Positions 17,278 through 25,793 of a DNA stretch of 64,000 nt are shown here, piece after piece; within the stretch, counting starts at the first letter, position 1, and every line of letters begins with the position of its first letter. Origin of the DNA: Flavobacterium faecale (GTDB lineage Bacteria > Bacteroidota > Bacteroidia > Flavobacteriales > Flavobacteriaceae). Below the pieces are notes generated by a model that was given only the letters and a program-made list of their open reading frames with translations, searched no databases and was not told the DNA's origin. Position numbers and translations under genes: made by a program. The stretch is from NCBI RefSeq assembly GCF_003076455.1, contig NZ_CP020918.1, positions 2,433,501 through 2,497,500 on the forward strand, written 5' to 3'.

Positions 17278-17500
17278 GTTTAGCTTTTAGATCACTATAA
17301 ATCTTGTCTGCATCGGTATATAAAGTAGGGTCAAGACCTAATTGTTTGTCCAAAATCTTTTGCTGTTCTGTGGTTAAAGTATATTTTTTGACAGATGAAC
17401 CCATCAAAGCTTTAACCTTTTCAACTACGGACACATCTTCCAATTGACTGATCCAATTGATAATGTTTAATTTATCTTTTTGTAATTGCTGTGTATTCAT
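17267..17500 (-). CDS. Antitoxin of module A
   Basis: 77 residues, acidic and lysine-rich, with no DNA-binding motif that I can recognise. LNIINWISQLEDVSVVEKVK and the end TDADKIYSDLKAKHEL resemble the addiction-module component found with ParE toxins in Bacteroidota. It precedes and overlaps the toxin gene by 11 nt. The promoter probably lies in the repeat at 17569-17697, where TATCTTTG (a -7 box) reads on the minus strand near 17576-17583. Confidence 0.75.
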   Translation of the reverse strand: MNTQQLQKDKLNIINWISQLEDVSVVEKVKALMGSSVKKYTLTTEQQKILDKQLGLDPTLYTDADKIYSDLKAKHEL

Positions 17501-17568
17501 TAGACTTCTATTTAAGGCAACTTTATATTTAGTGAAAAGTAAAATTTCTAAGTATAAGAGTTAATTAA

Positions 17569-17697
17569 TGATTCACACAAAGATACAAACCTTTTTGCCA
17601 TAAAAGAGAATGAGCTAAATTTTTCGAAGAGATAGAGTTTGGCCGCACATTACATGCACGGATGCTACGGGTTGAAAACTATGTTAATTATTTTTTT
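17569..17697. repeat. Duplicated leader block, copy R1
   Basis: About 129 bp nearly identical to 18541-18670: both begin TGATTCACACAAAGATACAA and end CTATGTTAATTATTTTTTT. Each copy lies directly upstream of a minus-strand toxin-antitoxin module and upstream of plus-strand alginate-lyase sequence. The left end carries a minus-strand TATCTTTG box. Confidence 0.9.
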
Positions 17698-17698
17698 G

Positions 17699-17859
17699 CT
17701 GCCAAAGCCAATAAAGAGCCAGAATTAACAATGTTGATTCGTGATGCAGACAAGAAACTTACGCAGCAACTCACGACGGTTGTAGACAAAGAAATGATAG
17801 CATCGAATGATGCCAAATTAAAATACAATTTTGATGGAATCAGAACAGACAAAATATAA
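17699..17859 (+). pseudogene. Truncated copy of the alginate lyase N-terminus
   Basis: The stretch encodes AKANKEPELTMLIRDADKK and LTQQLTTVVDKEM, almost the same as residues 31-67 of the intact protein at 18754. The signal peptide and start codon are missing and the similarity ends after about 110 bp, with a stop at 17859. The join to block R1 occurs at CTGCC, a string present at both parental positions (18671 and 18842). It cannot make a functional enzyme. Confidence 0.85.
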
Positions 17860-17988
17860 TTTAATGGTCTGGCCCTCGAACGAATTGACAATAGGATTAT
17901 TTAGAAAGATCATTGGTGTTAACTTAAATAACATTACTAGATAAATTGATACAAATCACATAAGAAATGAACAGTTTTTAAAACAAAA

Positions 17989-18291
17989 TTATAGTCTTTT
18001 AGTCCATTTTTCAGGGTGTATTGAGGTATGAAAAACACCTAAAATGATAATGGTGTTCTCAGATTTTAGAAATTGATAATGAATTGTATACGGGAAAATT
18101 TTGATAACTGCTACATGAATAGTTTCATATCGTATTTGAAAGCATTCTGGTTGGTTGGCGATGAAATTGATTTCTTCTTTTATATTTTTAAAAAATCTAG
18201 TTCCTAAACCTTTCTGAGCTTGATTGTACCATGTTGTAGCCTGCTTGATGTCTTGTTTTACATGCAATGCAAATTTAACTTTAGCCCTCAT
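17989..18291 (-). CDS. ParE/RelE-family toxin, module B
   Basis: 100 residues: VKFALHVKQDIKQATTWYNQ and GLGTRFFKNIKEEINFIANQ form the helical hairpin, then IRYETIHVAVIKIFPYTIHYQ and IILGVFHTSIHPEKW, the typical ParE end. It overlaps its antitoxin gene by 11 nt, as in module A, but the protein is only distantly similar to toxin A, so the two modules are not a recent duplication of each other. Confidence 0.85.
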   Translation of the reverse strand: MRAKVKFALHVKQDIKQATTWYNQAQKGLGTRFFKNIKEEINFIANQPECFQIRYETIHVAVIKIFPYTIHYQFLKSENTIIILGVFHTSIHPEKWTKRL

Positions 18292-18520
18292 TTTCTAAAT
18301 CATTCCAAAATTGATCTTCTTCCAAAACTAAATCAGGATTTTGTTTAATGGCTTCAATTCGTTCTGAAACTAAATCCATTTGCCAATTTGGAATTTCATT
18401 CTCATTACTGAGTTCTGATGGCAAAATAATAACTTCAACTCTTGTAGCAGTAAAACCTTCGGGTAAATTAACCTGAAAGGATTTGCCTTTAACATCTATA
18501 AACTGTCTGATTGCATCCAT
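18281..18520 (-). CDS. Antitoxin of module B
   Basis: 79 residues. An N-terminal strand region (IRQFIDVKGKSFQVNLPEGF then VEVIILPS) could be a swapped-hairpin DNA-binding domain. It is followed by an acidic tail ending EEDQFWNDLENEG, the likely toxin-wrapping part. First gene of the pair. Its promoter would lie in block R2 just upstream, where the same -7 box as in R1 is found. Confidence 0.75.
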   Translation of the reverse strand: MDAIRQFIDVKGKSFQVNLPEGFTATRVEVIILPSELSNENEIPNWQMDLVSERIEAIKQNPDLVLEEDQFWNDLENEG

Positions 18521-18540
18521 AGTTTTAAAATTGATTATTT

Positions 18541-18670
18541 TGATTCACACAAAGATACAAACCTTTTTGCCATAAAAGGGAACGAGCTAAATTTTTTGAA
18601 GATATAGGGTTTTGCCGAAAATTACATGTACGGAAGCTACGGGCCGAAAACTATGTTAATTATTTTTTTT
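18541..18670. repeat. Duplicated leader block, copy R2
   Basis: About 130 bp nearly identical to 17569-17697. Here it is followed by about 80 bp that are absent after R1 and then by the intact alginate lyase gene, so R2 is probably the original arrangement. Confidence 0.9.
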
Positions 18671-18753
18671 CTGCCCAAATTACACCTATTTTTGAGAATA
18701 CTAATTGGTTTACCAATCAATTAACTACCAAAAAGTAACCTTATATAAAGTGT

Positions 18754-19920
18754 ATGAAAAAAATAGTAATTATGCTCACATTTGTAGCATGTACCGGTAT
18801 GCAGGCGCAAGTAGCTGTGTGGAATATGAAAAGTTTGGATACTGCCAAAGCCAATAAAGAGCCAGAAATAGCAATGTTGATTCGTGATGCAGACAAGAAA
18901 CTTACGCAGCAATTGACGACGGTTGTGGACAAAGAAATGACGCCATCGAGTGGTGATAAGCACGATTATATGAGCATGGGACGCTATTGGTGGCCAGATC
19001 CAATCAAAGCTGATGGCTTGCCATACATCCGTAAAGATGGAGTGTCTAATCCTGAGATCGAAAAATTAGATCGGTATCCGTTGGGAGCTTTCGCCAAGAG
19101 TATCGAAACTCTTTCCCTTGCTTATTACGTAACGGGGAACGAAAAGTACGCTCAAAAAGCAGTTGATAATCTAAAAATTTGGTTTGTGAATCCCGATACC
19201 AGAATGAATCCAAATATGAATTACGGTCAAACGATTCCGGGAATCAGAAACGGTTTGGGTAGAGGAGAAGGTGTCTTAGATACTTATTCTTTTCTAGAAA
19301 TGCTAGACGGTGTTGAATTACTCAAAAAGTCTAAGTCATTTTTGATTAATGACCAAGAAGCCGTTAAACAATGGTTTACAGCTTATGTCAATTGGTTGCT
19401 AACAGCGCCTGTGGCTAAAGAAGAGCAAGAAGCAAAAAACAATCACGGTACAGCATTTGATGTTCAGCTAGCCCGTTACGCACTATTTATAGGCAACGAA
19501 GATCTAACAAGAAAAATAGTCTCAGATTTTCCGCAAAATAGATTGTTTAGTCAAATTCAGCCCGATGGCTCACAGCCATTAGAGTTAGAGAGAACGACCG
19601 CTTTGGGGTATTCTACCTTTAACCTAACACACTTTTTGGACATGACCAAAATCGGAAAAGTGATGGGAATTGATTTGCTACAAGCTAAATCGCAAGATGG
19701 AAGAAGCATTCAAAAAGCAATTGATTTTTTGATTCCGTTTCTTAATATGTCGGTAAGTTCTTTTCCGTACAAACAAATAAAAGATTGGGATGAAGTTCGA
19801 GAAAAGCTGCTTTGGCAAATGTACCGACTAGACAAAATGGTAGAAAAACCATTATACAAAGAAGTTTATCAAAAGAAATTGAAAAAGTCTAAAAAAGATA
19901 TAGGTATCTTATTATTTTAA
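18754..19920 (+). CDS. Alginate lyase family protein (PL5-like)
   Basis: 388 residues with a signal peptide of about 19 residues (MKKIVIMLTFVACTGMQAQ). The protein has the alpha-toroid features of the PL5-type alginate lyase family: MGRYWWPDP, LSLAYYVTGNEKYA, and the motif KNNHGTAFDVQ with Asn-Asn-His, plausibly the catalytic site, then ELERTTALGYSTFNL. It would cleave mannuronate-type linkages in alginate or a similar polyuronate, in the periplasm. No other polysaccharide genes stand next to it. A truncated copy of its N-terminus lies at 17699. A terminator follows. Confidence 0.88.
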   Translation: MKKIVIMLTFVACTGMQAQVAVWNMKSLDTAKANKEPEIAMLIRDADKKLTQQLTTVVDKEMTPSSGDKHDYMSMGRYWWPDPIKADGLPYIRKDGVSNPEIEKLDRYPLGAFAKSIETLSLAYYVTGNEKYAQKAVDNLKIWFVNPDTRMNPNMNYGQTIPGIRNGLGRGEGVLDTYSFLEMLDGVELLKKSKSFLINDQEAVKQWFTAYVNWLLTAPVAKEEQEAKNNHGTAFDVQLARYALFIGNEDLTRKIVSDFPQNRLFSQIQPDGSQPLELERTTALGYSTFNLTHFLDMTKIGKVMGIDLLQAKSQDGRSIQKAIDFLIPFLNMSVSSFPYKQIKDWDEVREKLLWQMYRLDKMVEKPLYKEVYQKKLKKSKKDIGILLF

Positions 19921-19929
19921 AAAAGAAAT

Positions 19930-19962
19930 AGCCCCGGAATATAAATTTCGAGGCTGTTTTTT
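19930..19962 (+). terminator. Terminator of the alginate lyase gene
   Basis: Stem AGCC-CGGAAT with ATTTCG-GGCT (19930-19940 with 19945-19955, one mismatch), then a T-run. The rest of 19963-20296 shows no further feature. Confidence 0.8.
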
Positions 19963-20296
19963 TAGGTTTATTTTGAGTTGGTATACCTATCAAGTGTAAA
20001 TCGAAAATTATTTTTAGAGAATGATTTTTCAAAATAGTATAAATTTACTTAGTCCTTCTTTAAGTGCTATCCTCCCTATATCACTGTTACCTTGTTAGAG
20101 GAAGTAGGATCGTTCTAGAACAAATAGTTAAAGCGTCCCAAAACTTCGAGGGCAGAAGAGCTATTTGATTTGGATATGGAATCGTGCTGTTACAAATACT
20201 GCTCTTAGGTTTTGTTGCCTGATATTTATCATATTTTGTATGGAGTTCTTTATCGAATTTTGTCCTGCTTTAATCAATAATATAAATACAGAACAA

Positions 20297-22102
20297 ATGA
20301 TAAAAACTAATTCTCCCCACAGTTTTCACATTCCCGTTATGGGTTTGGGTTACACGATTGATAGCCCGATTCGCGTGGCGCATTACGGAATTTCGTCAGT
20401 GGTTTCGATTGTAGATGATGATTTGATCGAAAAAATGAACCGCTATTACAGTCAAAAATTTAATTTTAAGTACCAAGAAATTACACAAAAAATGCATGAT
20501 TATCGTGCTGAACGTGTAACGGCTTATCTGAATTTGATGGACACGGTTGTCAAACAAAAATTCAACGACTTTAAAGAAGAATTGGCTGCCAGTAAAACGG
20601 TTTTAACCAACTATTTGGCAATGCTACCTCAAACTTCTGATTTGAAGAAAGGCTTGCAAAATCGCATGGAAGAAGGTAAAGAGGCCATTTTGAATTACCT
20701 TGATAGCCATTTGAGTCCGGGTGCGATTGATGTGAATATCATGACCAAGGTAGACAAAGATAATTTTGACAAAGACCAGCAATTGCCAATTGAATTTAAT
20801 GATGCACATGCTTCTTTGCGCGGATTTGCAAATAGTAATTTGAGATCTTCGGTGGTTTTGTCAGCGGGAATGAATCCGAGATTGTACAGTTATTTTGAGA
20901 ATTTTGACTGCTTTTTTCCAAATACAGAAGACCAATTGGAGAAGAAAATTATCTTGAAGGTTAGTGACTTTAGATCAGCGATGATACAAGGGAATTTCTT
21001 AGCAAAAAAAGGACTTTGGGTATCAGAATACCGCATTGAATCAGGACTGAATTGTGGAGGACATGCTTTTGCTACTGAAGGTTTATTGCTTGGACCAATC
21101 TTGGAAGAATTTAAAGAAAAGAAAGATCAACTAATTCAGTCTGCACACGATTTGATGGTGAAAGCTTTGACCATAAAGGGGAAACACATTCCTGAACAAC
21201 CATTGGAACTGATTATTACAGCTCAAGGTGGTGTAGGTACGGCGCAGGAACATGATTTTTTATTAGAGCATTATCAATTGGATTCGATTGGTTGGGGTTC
21301 TCCGTTTTTGTTGGTTCCAGAAGCTACTTCTGTAGATCCTGAAACCCGAAAATTATTAGCGAAAGCGAAAGAAGAAGACTTTTATTTGAGCGCTATTTCG
21401 CCACTTGGGATTCCGTTTAATGCTGTGAAAGGAACAACAAATGAAGCTTTTAAACAAAAGCGTATTGACGATGAAGTACCAGGAAGCTCCTGCCCTAAGA
21501 AGTTTTTGGCTTTGAGCAAGGAGTACGGCGCAAAAGGGATGTGCTCTGCGTCCAAAAAATACCAAGACTTGAAATTGGAGGAATTAGCGACACAAAAAGA
21601 CAGCTTTTCACCAGAGGCATATTCAAAACGTAAAAATGTAATTACAGACAAATCGTGCTTGTGTGTTGGCCTTGCCAATGCTTCGTACCTAGAGAACGAT
21701 ATTGCAATCAAAGGACAAAAACAAGGTGTTGTGGTGTGTCCTGGACCAAATTTGGCTTACTTTGACCACGAGGTTTCATTATTGGATATGGTAGAGCATA
21801 TTTACGGCACAACCTCAATTTTGACAGTTCCTAATCGTCCAAATTTATTTGTAAACGAATTAAAGATGTACGTGGATTATTTGAGAAACGAAATCGCCAA
21901 TTTTTCTGAGACGATTGCAGCGGGGCAAATTAAAAAATGGAAGACATTTAGAGATAACTTATTAAGCGGCATCCAATATTACAATGATATGTTTGCTAAT
22001 GCTGCTGTTTTGCCCGAAAATAATGAAAATACAAAAGGACAGTTAGCGTTTTATAAACAAGAAATTGAAGCGATAATGATTCCAGAATTGGCAGTGGCCT
22101 AG
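20297..22102 (+). CDS. Uncharacterised cysteine-rich protein, perhaps flavin or Fe-S oxidoreductase
   Basis: 601 residues from the ATG at 20297; the frame runs further up to 20165, but that part looks like non-coding DNA. The start FHIPVMGLGYTIDSPIRVAH then YGISSVVSI resembles the first strand of nitronate monooxygenase-like TIM barrels, and ELIITAQGGVGTAQEHDFLL and SIGWGSPFLLVPEAT would fit later barrel strands. Cysteines occur in short conserved-looking motifs: NCGGHAF, GSSCPKK, GMCSASKK, SCLCVG, VVCPGP. They could hold an Fe-S cluster or form disulfides. No signal peptide. The function is not known to me. It is followed by the FNR-type regulator and cbb3 genes, but the regulator is on the other strand. 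Confidence 0.7.
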   Translation: MIKTNSPHSFHIPVMGLGYTIDSPIRVAHYGISSVVSIVDDDLIEKMNRYYSQKFNFKYQEITQKMHDYRAERVTAYLNLMDTVVKQKFNDFKEELAASKTVLTNYLAMLPQTSDLKKGLQNRMEEGKEAILNYLDSHLSPGAIDVNIMTKVDKDNFDKDQQLPIEFNDAHASLRGFANSNLRSSVVLSAGMNPRLYSYFENFDCFFPNTEDQLEKKIILKVSDFRSAMIQGNFLAKKGLWVSEYRIESGLNCGGHAFATEGLLLGPILEEFKEKKDQLIQSAHDLMVKALTIKGKHIPEQPLELIITAQGGVGTAQEHDFLLEHYQLDSIGWGSPFLLVPEATSVDPETRKLLAKAKEEDFYLSAISPLGIPFNAVKGTTNEAFKQKRIDDEVPGSSCPKKFLALSKEYGAKGMCSASKKYQDLKLEELATQKDSFSPEAYSKRKNVITDKSCLCVGLANASYLENDIAIKGQKQGVVVCPGPNLAYFDHEVSLLDMVEHIYGTTSILTVPNRPNLFVNELKMYVDYLRNEIANFSETIAAGQIKKWKTFRDNLLSGIQYYNDMFANAAVLPENNENTKGQLAFYKQEIEAIMIPELAVA

Positions 22103-22270
22103 TTGTGATTTTTTTTAAATTGGATAAGTCATTAGAATTTTGAACTTTTTATCTTTTGTAAAAGTTCGAAAAATATAAAGATATATATATCCCTATAAGT
22201 TAGTTGCCAAAGCTACTGTTACGAATATGGCTTGAATTTTAGTATTCGAAATAAAATAGTTTAAAATAGA

Positions 22271-22314
22271 ATGGTTGAATGATCTTTATGTAGATTATTC
22301 AGCCATTTTTTTTA
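22271..22314 (+). terminator. Terminator between the 20297 gene and the FNR gene
   Basis: A 15-bp stem, 22271-22285 pairing with 22292-22306 (two G-U pairs), then eight T on the plus strand. It overlaps the stop codon region of the minus-strand regulator gene and may serve both directions. Confidence 0.85.
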
Positions 22315-22975
22315 GGCTAGAATGATCTTTTATTGTGGTTTTTTTACCGTCTAATTCGATGTATCCTAGTTTTTTAAATTCAGATAATAATCGAATACAG
22401 CTTTCTGTAGCGGTACCAATCATGCCCGAAAGTTCTTCTCTAGTCAGTTGAATGTGTAAAGATCCGTCTGGATTATTACCAAAATTAGTTTCCAAATACA
22501 ATAATGTTTCTGCTAGTCTTGATTTTACATTTTTTTGAGCCATAGAGATAATATGATCATCTGACGTTTTCAAGTCACCACACACAGATTTCATCATATT
22601 CATAGAAAACTGATTGTTATCATCAAAGAAACCAAGAATTTCAGTTTTAGGAATAAAACAGATCTCCATGTCTTCAAGTGCAATTGCGCTTAAGTTAGCC
22701 GACTCATCACTAATCATGGAGCGCTGTCCTAATAATTCGCCTCGTTTGCTAATTTTTACAATCTGATCTTTTCCGCTTGAGGTGAGTTTCGACAACTTGC
22801 AAACGCCATCTTTTATACAGAAAACCCCATTCATAGGATCGCCTTCGCTAAAAATAATATCTCCTTTTTTTACCGTGTAGGATGTTTTGCAATTGGCAAG
22901 TTTAATTACTTCGTCTTTATTCAAAGCTTTCATGGAGGTATATTGTCTTACGATACATTGGTCGCATTTACCCAT
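22295..22975 (-). CDS. CRP/FNR-family transcriptional regulator, probable FNR of the cbb3 cluster
   Basis: 226 residues. An N-terminal CDQC (cysteines 4 and 7) precedes a cyclic-nucleotide-type beta-roll (about 30-110), a dimer helix (about 120-160) and a winged helix-turn-helix (TREELSGMIGTATESCIRLL, 178-197). Eight cysteines (4, 7, 29, 53, 59, 106, 132, 193) include enough candidates for an oxygen-sensitive [4Fe-4S] cluster. The recognition helix keeps E and R of the FNR E-xx-S-R pattern but has I in place of S, which fits the ATGA half-sites found here instead of TTGA. It is divergent from ccoI, with a motif between them that could also repress its own promoter (TATTTTTG at 23008-23001). 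Confidence 0.88.
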   Translation of the reverse strand: MGKCDQCIVRQYTSMKALNKDEVIKLANCKTSYTVKKGDIIFSEGDPMNGVFCIKDGVCKLSKLTSSGKDQIVKISKRGELLGQRSMISDESANLSAIALEDMEICFIPKTEILGFFDDNNQFSMNMMKSVCGDLKTSDDHIISMAQKNVKSRLAETLLYLETNFGNNPDGSLHIQLTREELSGMIGTATESCIRLLSEFKKLGYIELDGKKTTIKDHSSLKKMAE

Positions 22976-23017
22976 AATATATTTTTGTTTAGTGATTTAA
23001 CAAAAATACTATTTTCT

Positions 23018-23061
23018 ATGACATATATCATACTTTATGGTGTAATCATTACAGAACTTTG
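23018..23061 (+). promoter_or_regulatory. FNR-type site and promoter of ccoI
   Basis: ATGACATATATCAT at 23018-23031 (ATGA-N6-TCAT) and a -7 box GAACTTTG at 23054-23061. The centre of the site is 29.5 bp from the first base of the box, the same as at 25538 and 35796. A 13-nt palindrome, TGTAATCATTACA, lies at 23041-23053. On the minus strand the site lies 16.5 bp before TATTTTTG (23008-23001), a position expected to block the regulator's own promoter. Confidence 0.8.
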
Positions 23062-23082
23062 CCTCAGGTAAATGAGTAAATT

Positions 23083-25470
23083 ATGGATGCATCAAAATGT
23101 TTCCATTGTGGGTTAGATATTGTAGAAGCAGAAGAGATTGTTTTTGACGAGAAAAGTTTTTGTTGTAATGGTTGCAAAACCGTTTACGAAATATTTTCGG
23201 TCAATGATATGACCTGCTATTATGATTTTGAAAATTCCCCTGGAGCAACCCCTTTGGATATTCAAGGCAAGTACGATTTTTTGGATAATGACCAAATTGT
23301 CGCCAAACTATTAGAATTTGAGGAAGAAAAAACAGCGATCGTTTCGCTAAGTATTCCGCATATTCATTGTAGTTCTTGTATTTGGATTTTAGAAAACTTA
23401 CAAAAATTAGAGTCTGGTATCAGTACTTCTCAAGTAAATTTTAGTCAAAAAAAAGTTCGTATTGTCTATGATCAAACGGCTGTGAGTTTAAAATCAATTG
23501 TACTTTTATTGAGTAGAATTGGTTATGAGCCTTATATCACCTTAGAGAATTATGAAACAGGATCCAAAAATGTGGACCGTTCTTTAACGTACAAACTGGG
23601 AGTAGCTTTTTTCTGCTTTGGAAATATAATGCTGCTTTCTTTTCCTGAATATTTTGAAGTTGGCGAATATTGGCTGGATACATACAAACCTTTTTTTAGG
23701 GGATTAATTTTAATATTGTCTCTTCCTGCTTTCTTGTATTCTGCGAGTGGCTATTATGTTTCTGCTTTCAAAAGTATCAAATCAGGTTTACTGAATATTG
23801 ATGTGCCTATTGCATTAGGAATCATTGTCATGTTTGTGCGTAGTTTGGTAGATATCACTTTCAATTACGGTTCTGGCTTTTTTGACAGCTTAACAGGATT
23901 GATCTTTTTTATGCTTTTGGGGAAATCATTTCAGATGAAGACCTATAATTTTTTGAACTTTGAGCGTGATTTTAAATCTTATTTTCCAATTGCAATCACC
24001 CGCTTGATGGACGGAAATAAAGAAGAAAGTATTCCTGTTTACGAAATAGAAAAAGGTGATAGACTGTTAATTCGAAATCAAGAATTGATTCCGGTAGACG
24101 GAATTTTAATGAGTGAAACAGCCTCAATTGATTATAGTTTTGTAACAGGCGAGGCAGATCCTGTGACCAAGAAATCGGGTGATAAAATCTTCGCAGGAGG
24201 TAAACAGATGGGAAAAGTAATCGAAATGCAGGTCTTACATTCGGTTTCACAAAGTTATTTAACCCAATTGTGGAGCAATGATATTTTCCAAAAAACGGTC
24301 GATCAAAAACACAAAAGTATCACCGATACTGTAAGCCGTTATTTTACCCCAATATTATTAGTGATTGCTTTTGTCTCTTTTGCTTTTTGGCTTTTTATCG
24401 ATACCAAAACGGCTTTCAATGTATTTACAGCCATTTTAATCGTGGCTTGCCCATGTGCACTGGCATTGACAGCTCCTTTCACACTTGGGAATATACTACG
24501 TATTGTGGGAAAACAAAAGTTCTATCTCAAAAATGCTTTGGTAATCGAACAATTAGCAGCGGTGGATACCATAGTTTTTGATAAAACAGGAACAATTACT
24601 ACCAATAAAAAAGCGGCCATTGAATATAAAGGAAAAACGTTAGTGCACCATCAATTGGCATTTGTGAAAAATAGTTTGCGTGCATCTAATCATCCCTTAA
24701 GTCGAATGCTATATGATTTTCTACCTGAAACTCAATCTGTAAAATTGGATGATTTTGTCGAAATAACAGGTAAAGGCATTCAGGCTACCATTGACGGAAT
24801 TGTAGTTCAATTAGGATCGGCCTCTTTTTGTGGGCTCGAAAGTCAGGATTCTACCGAAATCAAAAACACATCGGTACATATTAAAATTGATGGGCACTAT
24901 TTAGGAGCCTATGAGTTTAAAAATCAATACAGAGATGGCTTAGAGCATTTGTTTCAAGATTTAAGTAAAAAATACGAATTGAAAGTACTCTCAGGTGATA
25001 ATGAAGGTGAAAGAGCAACCTTGGAAACTATTTTGCCAAGAGGTACCGAATTGGTATTCAATCAAAAGCCAGACGAAAAACTTGAATTCATTAAGCGATT
25101 ACAAGAATCGGGTAAAAACGTGATGATGGTAGGAGATGGTCTTAATGATGCTGGAGCACTGGCGCAAAGTAATATCGGAATCTCAATTTCTGAGAACGTT
25201 AACGTTTTTTCACCCGCTTGCGACGGAATACTCGAAGCTAATGAGTTTGAAAAACTAAATTACTTTTTACAACTGGCAAAAAAATCAATGTTAGTAATCA
25301 AAATGAGTTTCGGTTTGTCATTACTCTATAATATAGTAGGACTATCATTTGCTATTACGGGTAATTTGCTACCCTTAGTAGCCGCTATATTGATGCCATT
25401 AAGCACAATAACTATTGTTAGCTTTGTTACTATAATGAGTAATTATTACGGTCGAAAAGTAGTCAAATAG
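23083..25470 (+). CDS. ccoI: Copper-transporting P1B-type ATPase for cbb3 oxidase assembly
   Basis: 795 residues. An N-terminal cysteine cluster (C6, C9, C27, C28, C31: CFHCG and CCNGC) precedes a heavy-metal-associated domain with HCSSC (C96, C99). The P-type core has the membrane motif CPC at about 456, the phosphorylated aspartate in DKTGTIT at about 500, and GDGLNDAGAL. This is the CcoI/FixI type, which exports copper from the cytoplasm for the oxidase's CuB centre. It has its own FNR-type promoter, stands first in the cco cluster and is followed by a second FNR-type promoter before ccoS. Confidence 0.95.
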   Translation: MDASKCFHCGLDIVEAEEIVFDEKSFCCNGCKTVYEIFSVNDMTCYYDFENSPGATPLDIQGKYDFLDNDQIVAKLLEFEEEKTAIVSLSIPHIHCSSCIWILENLQKLESGISTSQVNFSQKKVRIVYDQTAVSLKSIVLLLSRIGYEPYITLENYETGSKNVDRSLTYKLGVAFFCFGNIMLLSFPEYFEVGEYWLDTYKPFFRGLILILSLPAFLYSASGYYVSAFKSIKSGLLNIDVPIALGIIVMFVRSLVDITFNYGSGFFDSLTGLIFFMLLGKSFQMKTYNFLNFERDFKSYFPIAITRLMDGNKEESIPVYEIEKGDRLLIRNQELIPVDGILMSETASIDYSFVTGEADPVTKKSGDKIFAGGKQMGKVIEMQVLHSVSQSYLTQLWSNDIFQKTVDQKHKSITDTVSRYFTPILLVIAFVSFAFWLFIDTKTAFNVFTAILIVACPCALALTAPFTLGNILRIVGKQKFYLKNALVIEQLAAVDTIVFDKTGTITTNKKAAIEYKGKTLVHHQLAFVKNSLRASNHPLSRMLYDFLPETQSVKLDDFVEITGKGIQATIDGIVVQLGSASFCGLESQDSTEIKNTSVHIKIDGHYLGAYEFKNQYRDGLEHLFQDLSKKYELKVLSGDNEGERATLETILPRGTELVFNQKPDEKLEFIKRLQESGKNVMMVGDGLNDAGALAQSNIGISISENVNVFSPACDGILEANEFEKLNYFLQLAKKSMLVIKMSFGLSLLYNIVGLSFAITGNLLPLVAAILMPLSTITIVSFVTIMSNYYGRKVVK

Positions 25471-25537
25471 TGCTTTATGACTATTTCACGAATTGAAACA
25501 TATTAAAACAATAAAATAGTACTTCTTTTTTCAAATC

Positions 25538-25581
25538 ATGATAAATGTCATGGTTTAGCCCAAGTACAAAGCATAATTTTG
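25538..25581 (+). promoter_or_regulatory. FNR-type site and promoter of ccoS-ccoNOQPGH
   Basis: ATGATAAATGTCAT at 25538-25551, with symmetric C and G just outside, and a perfect -7 box TAATTTTG at 25574-25581. The centre lies 29.5 bp before the box, the class II activator position. The start of transcription would fall near 25588. Confidence 0.85.
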
Positions 25582-25599
25582 TTAACACAAATTTAAGGT

Positions 25600-25791
25600 A
25601 TGAGTGTCATTTATTTATTAATTCCCATCAGCATCATTATTGCGATTGGTTTCTTTATTGCTTTTATCAGAGCGGTAAAAACTGGTCAGTATGATGATGA
25701 CTACACGCCATCTGTCAGAATGCTTTTTGACGATGAGCTAAAAGTTGAAAATCCAAACCCAAAACAAATAACAGAAGAAAAACAAAATTAA
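25600..25791 (+). CDS. ccoS: cbb3 oxidase maturation protein CcoS
   Basis: 63 residues: one N-terminal membrane helix (IYLLIPISIIIAIGFFIAFI) and a short polar tail with DDDYTPSVRMLFDDE, the CcoS/FixS signature. It is needed for insertion of cofactors into the cbb3 catalytic subunit. It ends 2 bp before ccoNO and is first in the operon after the FNR-type promoter. Confidence 0.93.
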   Translation: MSVIYLLIPISIIIAIGFFIAFIRAVKTGQYDDDYTPSVRMLFDDELKVENPNPKQITEEKQN

Positions 25792-25793
25792 TT

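Noticed and set aside
20165..20296. Extended N-terminus of the 601-residue protein
   Set aside because: It would begin at TTG and adds a cysteine- and phenylalanine-rich stretch unlike the rest; the ATG at 20297 starts just before the conserved-looking FHIPVMGLGY.
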